Shown here: positions 57,747 to 63,543 of the stretch, one piece after another
Position numbering within the stretch: the stretch's first letter is position 1
Layout: each line of letters opens with the position of its first letter
Source of the DNA: Treponema sp.
GTDB lineage: Bacteria; Spirochaetota; Spirochaetia; Treponematales; Breznakiellaceae
Direction of reading: 5' to 3'
NCBI GenBank assembly: GCA_031267685.1
Contig: JAIRYV010000078.1
Coordinates: 1-63,543, forward strand
DNA: 63,543 nucleotides
The notes under the pieces: generated by a model
Seen by the model: only the letters and a program-made list of their open reading frames with translations
Told to the model about the DNA's origin: nothing
Databases searched by the model: none
Made by a program: the position numbers and the translations under genes

Positions 57747-58928
57747 ATGAATACCTTAGTTGATCTATTGAAGAAGAATTCGCGGCAATACGGCATGGTC
57801 ATTGCGCTGGTACTGGCCATGATAGTGTTCGGCATTTTGACTGGCGGTATCTTCTTCAGACCCGTGAACCTTACGAATCTGGTACTCCAGAATAGCTATG
57901 TGCTTATCCTAGCGGTAGGGATGTTGCTCTGTACCCTTACCGGTAACGTTGATCTTTCAGTAGGCTCCATTGTCTGTTTTGTAGGCGCTCTGTGTGGTGT
58001 GATGGTGGTTGACATGGGGATGAATTCCTTTTTAGCCATGTTCATTGCCCTCCTGATTGGCGCGGCTATTGGCGCATGGCAGGGCTTCTGGATCGCCTTT
58101 GTACACGTTCCGCCGTTCATCGCCACCTTAGCCGGGATGCTGATGTTTCGCGGCCTAGGTCAGGTCATCATGAAAGGCCAGACAAAAGCGCCCTTCCCAC
58201 GGGAGTTCCAGCTTATCGCCTCTGGTTATATCCCTGATCCCCTGGGCGGTCTGACTATAGGCGATGCAAATCTCCACAGCCTCACCATCATCATAGGCTT
58301 AGCAATTACTGTGATCATCATCGTCAGTGAAGTCCGTAAACGCAAAAAGCAACTGGAGTACAGCTTTGACATTACTCCAGTTGGCGTCTGGGCAGCCAAA
58401 GTGGTGTTTATCTCTGTGGTACTTATGGCCTTTACCTTTGTGTTTGCCTTGTACCGGGGCTTCCCGAATATCCTGATAATACTGGGGATTCTTATTCTAG
58501 GGTATCAGTTTGTAGCCTCAAAAACAGTACAGGGTCGTCACATCTATGCGCTGGGGGGTAACAAAAAGGCGGCGAAGCTGTCGGGGATCAAAACTGAGTG
58601 GGTCATGTTCTGGATATACACCAACATGGCAATCCTAGCGGCAGTGGCAGCCATTGTGTTCACTGCCCGGCTCAACTCGGCCACTCCAAAGGCCGGACAG
58701 AACTTCGAGATGGACGCCATTGCCGCCTGTTATGTAGGTGGTTCGGCGGTCTCTGGCGGCGTTGGAACGATTATCGGCGCGGTAGTCGGCGGGCTTTTTG
58801 TCGGAGTTCTCAACAATGGCATGTCCATCATCGGGGTCAGCACGGACTGGCAGCAAGCCATCAAGGGTTTTGTTCTCTTGGCTGCCGTGGCCATAGACTT
58901 GGCTTCTAAAGCAAGAAGCGGCAAATAG
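57747..58928 (+). CDS. gguB: Sugar ABC transporter permease, GguB/MmsB type
   Basis: 393 residues, about 10 spans. RPVNLTNLVLQNSYVLILAV, GNVDLSVGSIVCFVGALCGV and ALGGNKKAAKLSGIKTEWVM are characteristic of RbsC/XylH/GguB permeases. It completes the importer. GGAGATAAC precedes the ATG. Array D follows the stop. Confidence 0.94.
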   Translation: MNTLVDLLKKNSRQYGMVIALVLAMIVFGILTGGIFFRPVNLTNLVLQNSYVLILAVGMLLCTLTGNVDLSVGSIVCFVGALCGVMVVDMGMNSFLAMFIALLIGAAIGAWQGFWIAFVHVPPFIATLAGMLMFRGLGQVIMKGQTKAPFPREFQLIASGYIPDPLGGLTIGDANLHSLTIIIGLAITVIIIVSEVRKRKKQLEYSFDITPVGVWAAKVVFISVVLMAFTFVFALYRGFPNILIILGILILGYQFVASKTVQGRHIYALGGNKKAAKLSGIKTEWVMFWIYTNMAILAAVAAIVFTARLNSATPKAGQNFEMDAIAACYVGGSAVSGGVGTIIGAVVGGLFVGVLNNGMSIIGVSTDWQQAIKGFVLLAAVAIDLASKARSGK

Positions 58929-58972
58929 TCCGTGCATGACGCGAATAGTTACGATACCCATATCATGTCAAT

Positions 58973-59161
58973 CCAGCTTAGAAGTGGCGCTTCCCTGGTC
59001 GAGGAAGTGGCGCTTCCTAACACGAGGAAGTGGCGCTTCCTAACACGAGGAAGTGATGCTTCCTAGCACGAGGAAGTGATGCTTCCTAGCACGAGGAAAG
59101 AGTACGCTACCAGGCTAGGAAAGGGTAGACTCTAGCGCTAAGAAATGATATTTTCTAGCAT
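58973..59161. repeat. Array D: 23-bp hairpin repeats after gguB
   Basis: It begins CAGCTTAGAAGTGG. GAGGAAGTGGCGCTTCCT units start at 59001, 59024, 59047, 59070 and 59093, exactly 23 bp apart, each with an AGGAAG/CTTCCT stem; loops drift from TGGCG to TGATG along the array. The right edge (AAGGGTAGACTC ... TTTTCTAGCATGATAA) matches array C's. Confidence 0.93.
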
Positions 59162-59182
59162 GATAAAACTAAGGAGAAGATT

Positions 59183-59407
59183 ATGGGAATCCGAGATGAC
59201 AAGGCGCCTGCGTCCTTACAAATCGTAATCATAGGCGATAATAATCAGGAGTGGGGCAGACTGTATGCCACTCAAAAAGAGTTTTCAACAGGGAGTGTTG
59301 GTTTCTATGCCAATGGCAAGATCATTAACCCAGCCAACCCAGGGTGCCGGTATCAATCGGGCTTAACGTTCACGCTTATTGGCTCAAAGGACGACAAGGA
59401 TAAGTAG
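59183..59407 (+). CDS. Small orphan protein
   Basis: 74 residues: MGIRDDKAPASLQIVIIGDN, QEWGRLYATQKEFSTGSVGF and TFTLIGSKDDKDK. Probably a small beta-rich protein; no signal, no known family recognised. AAGGAGAAGATT is an excellent ribosome site 8 bases after the array D right edge motif. No separate promoter is clear, so it may be read from gguB. Confidence 0.65.
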   Translation: MGIRDDKAPASLQIVIIGDNNQEWGRLYATQKEFSTGSVGFYANGKIINPANPGCRYQSGLTFTLIGSKDDKDK

Positions 59408-59452
59408 CGCCGTGAGCTTTGATGCTCTTACCCTGCGGTTGCTCAGACCAGA

Positions 59453-60325
59453 CTATTCGTATGGCTTGTAGAGGCCATGTAAGGCTCTATGCTTTATGCT
59501 GTACAGGGCAGAATCAACCGTACCTTTGGGAATGTTCATTATCTTCGCGACCTGGCTATTGCTGGCCTTGCGGTTGATGGTGGCAAGCTGTTGCTTTATT
59601 TTGGTATAGTGCGCCTGTGCCCGTTTCAGACAGCCACACAGTGTTTCTCTTCGCGCCGAGCTTTCAGGTAAGGACTCAAGCTGTCTTTGGTAAACCACGC
59701 AGCGGTAATACTGACAGTTAAGCTTTTCCTGAAGATTACGAATCTTCTCCTCGCGGTCGTTACACAGTTCACGGATCTTATCAATCATAAGCGTCAGCTC
59801 ATCAGGACTGACGCCTATGGCTGGAGCCACACGGGCGATAAAATCATCAGACACGAAAGAATATGACTTCAGTAAGAGGATAAGTATCTGTCGAGGTTTT
59901 TTCACCGGCTTAAAACATTCCTCTGCGAGATACGCAGGTGTAAGCTCGCTCGCGAAAGAATCTTCCCGAGCGTGGGTTTCCCAGCAAGCGCACTCGGCAA
60001 TGTAATGATCGTTTGTCCGCGACCAGTACTCTTTGGACGACCAGCGCACGATTGAGCTTATATAGGCATCGAAAGAGGCTCCGACTTCTTTATAAGCATC
60101 AATTGCTCGGCTCAGACGAGGGTATAGCCAGCACAGGTAATCAGTGAAAGCATCCTGATCATGGCTGAATAGGTGGAACCGCTGATAATTATCAAGGAGG
60201 AATTGGAATATACGTCCTTCGAAGTCTTTTCTACTAAGCTGGTTGCCGAGGTATTGCTTCCGCAGGTCGCTCAAAGGTACATCAGACACCGGCACTTTCG
60301 GCGAAGTGGCTGAAAATTCTCGCAT
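59453..60325 (-). CDS. Sigma-70/ECF-like regulatory protein
   Basis: 290 residues from ATG 60325 (GGAGGCTTAC upstream; a longer frame to 60400 lacks one). About 65-125 resembles sigma region 2 (DAFTDYLCWLYPRLSRAIDA, GASFDAYISSIVRWSSKEYW); the C terminus (SNSQVAKIMNIPKGTVDSAL, YSIKHRAL) is a helix-turn-helix like sigma region 4. Between them is a coiled, charged stretch (about 200-260). DNA or RNA-polymerase binding is inferred; it is larger than usual ECF factors. Convergent with the small orphan gene. Confidence 0.5.
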   Translation of the reverse strand: MREFSATSPKVPVSDVPLSDLRKQYLGNQLSRKDFEGRIFQFLLDNYQRFHLFSHDQDAFTDYLCWLYPRLSRAIDAYKEVGASFDAYISSIVRWSSKEYWSRTNDHYIAECACWETHAREDSFASELTPAYLAEECFKPVKKPRQILILLLKSYSFVSDDFIARVAPAIGVSPDELTLMIDKIRELCNDREEKIRNLQEKLNCQYYRCVVYQRQLESLPESSARRETLCGCLKRAQAHYTKIKQQLATINRKASNSQVAKIMNIPKGTVDSALYSIKHRALHGLYKPYE

Positions 60326-60483
60326 GTAAGCCTCCATACAAAGCACTAATGGTTGGTGCGAATTATATATAGTATTTATTACAGGATATCTGCGTTTCAA
60401 TTCATATTTTTATTGGAAGCTGAGCTACAGAGCGAAACTGCTATAGAAACTAATTGATTGCTATGCTGCATTGAGGCGTGTTC

Positions 60484-60541
60484 GGGACTGAGTCCCACGT
60501 AATGCGGGCTCTTGCATTTTTTTACCTTCCTGTAGTATACT
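60484..60541 (+). promoter_or_regulatory. Promoter of the DUF1538-PII operon, probable leaderless start
   Basis: TTGCAT (60512-60517), 18-base spacer, TATACT (60536-60541), ATG at 60549 after AAGTATA; no Shine-Dalgarno. GGGAC-TGA-GTCCC (60484-60496) lies upstream of the -35 as a possible activator site. Confidence 0.65.
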
Positions 60542-60548
60542 AAGTATA

Positions 60549-62105
60549 ATGAACAAGATTCTTAAAGAAAAGATTATCGAAGCGTTCTCTTCGGTGATGC
60601 CGATCACAATCATCGTACTTATCGTGAGTGTGGTGCTGGTGCCGATGCCAGCGGGGACGATTCTGGAGTTTCTGTGTGGGGCGGCGCTGCTCATTATCGG
60701 GATGGGGTTCTTTACGCTGGGCGCGGATATGGCGATGATGCCGATGGGCGAGGGGATTGGGATTCAGCTTACCAAGACATCTAACCTTTTCATTGTGCTG
60801 GCGATCAGCTTTATCATGGGCGTGCTTATTACTATTGCCGAGCCGGATTTGCAGGTGCTTGCCCAGCAGGTGCCGTCGATAAATCCTTCAATTATGTTGG
60901 TGGTGACGGTGGCGTTGGGTGTGGGGCTGTTTCTCATGATTGCCGTGTTGCGGACGCTCTTCAAGATACGGCTTTCTGTGCTGCTTATCATTTTCTATGT
61001 GATAACGTTTGTGCTGGCCTTCTTTACGCCCGACACATTTGTGCCGGTGGCGTTCGATTCGGGCGGCGTTACAACGGGGCCGATTACAGTGCCATTCATT
61101 CTGGCGATGGGTATTGGTGTTGCTGCATTGCGTTCGGATAAGGAGAGTGCAAGCGACAGTTTCGGCTTAGTTGCGCTTTGTTCAATTGGACCGATTATGG
61201 CTGTGCTTCTTTTAGGTATATTCTTCAGGCCGAGCAGCGCGGAGGTGGGATTGTCGGAGGTTCTTCTCATTGAGACTTCCCGCGACGTGGTGGAGAGTTT
61301 TGCACTGGAGCTTCCCAACTATGCTGAAGAGGTATCAATGGCGCTTGCGGCGATTGTCTTGTTTTTTGTACTCTTTCAGATTATTTCCCGCCGGTATAAA
61401 AAGCATCAGATCATCCGTATTGCCATCGGGTTTATCTATACCTTTGTGGGGCTGGTGGTCTTTCTGACTGGCGTGAATGTCGGGTTCATCCCGGTTGGGC
61501 AACTTTTGGGCAAAGACCTTGCCTCATCCGAGATCAAATGGGTGCTAGTGCCGCTCTCGATGCTCATCGGCTACTACATCGTAACGGCGGAACCGGCGGT
61601 ACACGTCCTGAAGAAGCAGGTTGAGGATATTTCGGGCGGAGCGATTTCGGCGAAGATATTGGCGCGTGGACTGGCTGTCGGCATGGCAGCGGCGCTTGGT
61701 ATCACGATGGTGCGGATACTGCTCCATATTCCAATTATGTATATTCTCGTTCCTGGGTATGCGTTTGCGCTGATACTCACGTTCTTTGTGCCGCGTATCT
61801 TTACCGGCATTGCGTTTGACTCAGGCGGTGTGTGTTCCGGTCCACTTACCAGCACGTTTCTCCTACCGCTGGCGATGGGGGTCTGTGAAGGTTCGGGCGG
61901 TGACCTCATGCGTGAGGCATTTGGTATCGTGGCAATGGTGGCGATGACGCCGCTCATCGTAATTCAGGCAATGGGGCTTGTATACGGAGCAAAGCTCAAG
62001 ACGGTCGCTGTCGAATCGGAGGCTGCGTTGGCCAAGGCGCGCACGGGTTCTGTTGCTCTTGCTGGTTCGATAACCGATTACAATGTGGAGGCGTACTATG
62101 ATTAA
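60549..62105 (+). CDS. DUF1538 membrane transport protein
   Basis: 518 residues with about 12-14 spans in two homologous halves: AEPDLQVLAQQV and VPVAFDSGGVTTGPITVPFI in the first, AEPAVHVLKKQV and TGIAFDSGGVCSGPLTSTFL in the second. The duplicated FDSGGVxxGP loops probably line a transport path, like an inverted- or direct-repeat carrier. The substrate is unknown. The PII-like gene's ATG overlaps its last 8 bases, as in other genomes where DUF1538 pairs with PII-like proteins. Confidence 0.88.
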   Translation: MNKILKEKIIEAFSSVMPITIIVLIVSVVLVPMPAGTILEFLCGAALLIIGMGFFTLGADMAMMPMGEGIGIQLTKTSNLFIVLAISFIMGVLITIAEPDLQVLAQQVPSINPSIMLVVTVALGVGLFLMIAVLRTLFKIRLSVLLIIFYVITFVLAFFTPDTFVPVAFDSGGVTTGPITVPFILAMGIGVAALRSDKESASDSFGLVALCSIGPIMAVLLLGIFFRPSSAEVGLSEVLLIETSRDVVESFALELPNYAEEVSMALAAIVLFFVLFQIISRRYKKHQIIRIAIGFIYTFVGLVVFLTGVNVGFIPVGQLLGKDLASSEIKWVLVPLSMLIGYYIVTAEPAVHVLKKQVEDISGGAISAKILARGLAVGMAAALGITMVRILLHIPIMYILVPGYAFALILTFFVPRIFTGIAFDSGGVCSGPLTSTFLLPLAMGVCEGSGGDLMREAFGIVAMVAMTPLIVIQAMGLVYGAKLKTVAVESEAALAKARTGSVALAGSITDYNVEAYYD

Positions 62106-62850
62106 CCCGCTTGAATGGTTTAAGTCAAAAAAGGCCGACACACCGCCGGTTGTTTCGCTGGTAATCTTCATCGTGGATTGGTCGCGGCAAAAGCTTGTGA
62201 CGACGGCTTTTGAAAAAGTTGGCGTTCAGATTCAGTATACGGCAAAGGGCAAGGGGACTGCGAGCAAGGAGATTCTTGACCTGCTCGGTATTGGTGCGAC
62301 AGACAAGGCAGTGGTGATCTCGCTTGAGGATGCTGCGCGCTTGCAGCCCCTGATAAAGAATATTGCCAGGAAAGTGGGCCTCTGGGAACGGGGCGCGGGG
62401 GTGGCGTTTTCCGTGCCGCTATCTGGCATAAACACGCCAGTTCTGGGGATGTTTTCCGGCGAACGGGCGGAGGTGGAGGCCGATGTAAAGGATGACAAGA
62501 AACATATTGACGGCGAGGAGGCCGGTATCATGGAAACGAAAAAAAGAAGCGATTTGATTATGTGTATACTCAATCAGGGCTACAGCGATGAGTTCATGGC
62601 GGAAGCCCGGAAAGCCGGGGCCGGAGGTGGGACAGTGATCTCCGTTCGCGGTACTGCCCGTCAAAGCCAGGTGAAGTTTTTTGGTATATCCGTGCAAAAT
62701 GAGAAGGAAATCATCATGATTCTTTCTACCCGCGAAAAGAAAAATGCCATCATGAGCGTGGTAAGCGAAAAATTCGGCCTCCAGTCCGAGGCTGAAGGCA
62801 TCGTTTTCTCCGTCCCCGCCGATAACATCACCGGCGTCGAGTTACGCTAA
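62098..62850 (+). CDS. Tandem PII-like regulatory protein
   Basis: 250 residues from ATG 62098 (GGAGGCGTACT). Two PII/CutA-like ferredoxin folds: about 24-110 (VSLVIFIVDWSRQKLVTTAF, KGTASKEILDLLG) and about 146-247 (DLIMCILNQGYSDEFMAEAR, GAGGGTVISVRGT). PII proteins sense nucleotides or small effectors and gate transporters; here it most likely gates the DUF1538 carrier. No uridylylation-type T-loop Tyr is evident. Confidence 0.82.
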   Translation: MINPLEWFKSKKADTPPVVSLVIFIVDWSRQKLVTTAFEKVGVQIQYTAKGKGTASKEILDLLGIGATDKAVVISLEDAARLQPLIKNIARKVGLWERGAGVAFSVPLSGINTPVLGMFSGERAEVEADVKDDKKHIDGEEAGIMETKKRSDLIMCILNQGYSDEFMAEARKAGAGGGTVISVRGTARQSQVKFFGISVQNEKEIIMILSTREKKNAIMSVVSEKFGLQSEAEGIVFSVPADNITGVELR

Positions 62851-62952
62851 CCTCCATTTGCCGTGAAAGTGCTTGGATGCAGCGTAATGTAAATGAGTGG
62901 TGATTTTCCCTTCTCGCTCCAGGTGGTAATGGCAGCTTTCATGCTGCCTGCC

Positions 62953-63130
62953 TCATTGTGCTATTTTCTCTGTTATCTCATTCATCTTGTCTATAGTCAC
63001 GTCATAGTCCAAGAACGAGAGCAGATCGCACAGTTCGGCTATCCGACCTCCTCGCTGAACGTGGCGGCGGACAATTCTTCTACGAAGTTTGTCAGTATCG
63101 CCACGCTTGTAGGCTTTCATCACCGTGCTT
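62953..63130 (-). pseudogene. Degenerate first copy of a duplicated C-terminal module
   Basis: Minus strand: MKAYKRGDTDKL, then a frame change, then ELCDLLSFLDYDVTIDKMNE and ITEKIAQ before a stop. It matches the intact copy at 63335-63543 over about 180 bases but has lost its frame. The plus-strand frame across it is a shadow. Confidence 0.7.
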
Positions 63131-63284
63131 TGAATGATTTGACGAAGGTATCGTTTGAATATACCACAAAGCGGTTTCAGAATGCAGCGGCCAACGCCAT
63201 TGATGATGTTAGTCTTTCGATTGAGGCGGGGGAGTTTATCACGATTATCGGGGCTTCGGGCTGCGGGAAAACGACGCTTCTGAG
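63130..63284 (+). pseudogene. 5' fragment of an ABC transporter ATPase
   Basis: Codons LNDLTKVSFEYTTKRF, ANAIDDVSLSIEAGEFITII and GASGCGKTTLLS are the start of a nitrate/taurine-type (SsuB/TauB) ATPase up to Walker A. Homology ends right after it, where the second copy of the duplicated segment begins. No ribosome site. Confidence 0.75.
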
Positions 63285-63334
63285 TTTCCCGCCATGCTCA
63301 CGCCTGTTTTCTCTCCAGTTTCAGATCGCCTGCC

Positions 63335-63543
63335 TCATTGCGCTATTTTTGCTGTTATCTCATTCACCTTGCCTATAGCCACGTCATAGTCCAAGAACGA
63401 GAGCAGATCGCATAGCTCCGCTAACAGCGGATCAACCTCAACACTGAACGTGGCAACAGACAATGCTTCACCAAGTTTGTCAGCAGCATCAGTATCACCA
63501 CGCTTGCACGCTTTTATCACCGCGTCGAGCTTCTCAGCTAAGC
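63335..63543 (-). CDS. Unidentified protein, C-terminal part; extends past the window edge
   Basis: 69 visible codons open to the edge: LAEKLDAVIKACKRGDTDAA, EALSVATFSVEVDPLLAELC, DLLSFLDYDVAIGKVNEITA. Fully helical, resembling the tail of a signalling or response-regulator protein, but no motif identifies it. A GTG at 63520 is in frame but the frame continues upstream. A degenerate duplicate of this module lies at 62953-63130. Confidence 0.55.
   Translation of the reverse strand, partial: LAEKLDAVIKACKRGDTDAADKLGEALSVATFSVEVDPLLAELCDLLSFLDYDVAIGKVNEITAKIAQ

Noticed and set aside
62893-63378. A single 161-codon plus-strand gene at the right end
   Set aside because: It joins antisense sequence of the duplicated module to an ATPase fragment; only the 63130-63284 part is homologous to a real protein.

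Overview
The window (63.5 kb, roughly half G+C by eye) looks chromosomal and most likely comes from a spirochaete of the Treponema group, probably a gut-type treponeme. This is inference: no rRNA is present. It rests on the treponeme-like proteins (HU-HIG/DUF4469 protein, NHL/TPR protein, ChvE-type and Lpl-type sugar importers, a repetitive beta-helix lipoprotein, an orphan ~221-residue family in two copies) and on the heavy load of short intergenic repeats and gene remnants.

Layout: 0-4.8 kb housekeeping (YibQ-like deacetylase, tsaD, zinc-ribbon proteins, HD hydrolase, Gfo/Idh oxidoreductase). 4.8-9.2 kb accessory: repeat-preceded orphan protein, beta-helix lipoprotein, and a structured element containing one type I-C-like CRISPR repeat. 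9.2-15.6 kb thrA, one tRNA-Met(CAT), and a complete five-gene Ni/Co ECF uptake operon. 15.8-24.3 kb HU-family operon, a broken oppA, tag-deacetylase-deoD, NHL and TPR proteins, galactokinase. 24.3-31 kb second CRISPR-like element, IS remnant and the oppABCDF peptide importer with a hairpin array between oppA and oppB. 31.4-35.6 kb apt, a membrane protein, citrate synthase, a cupin and the second orphan paralogue with its own phased repeats. 36-45.3 kb an Lpl-type sugar ABC operon with an epimerase, then a TRAP transporter beside a URO-D-family methyltransferase. 45.3-54.9 kb is decayed: a deleted AAA/nuclease gene, IS remnant, a 34-copy minisatellite, a truncated MalY/PatB aminotransferase, an intact heterodimeric ABC exporter, a broken sugar-binding protein, and a REP-associated (Y1/RAYT) transposase among palindromes. 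55-63.5 kb: chvE-gguA-gguB importer, a fourth hairpin array, a small orphan protein, a sigma-like protein, a DUF1538 membrane protein with a PII-like partner, and a broken ABC ATPase between duplicated segments.

Biologically the region is dominated by import of peptides, sugars, organic acids and nickel/cobalt. All four intact high-affinity importers have a hairpin or hairpin array directly 3' of the binding-protein gene, inside the operon, a layout that would favour high binding-protein mRNA levels. Several tandem arrays of unrelated sequence keep the same 23-bp period and hairpin form; a RAYT transposase lies among them. This repeat system is the most promising undescribed feature. Four promoters place the -10 box only 6-7 bases before an ATG with no Shine-Dalgarno, suggesting leaderless mRNAs.
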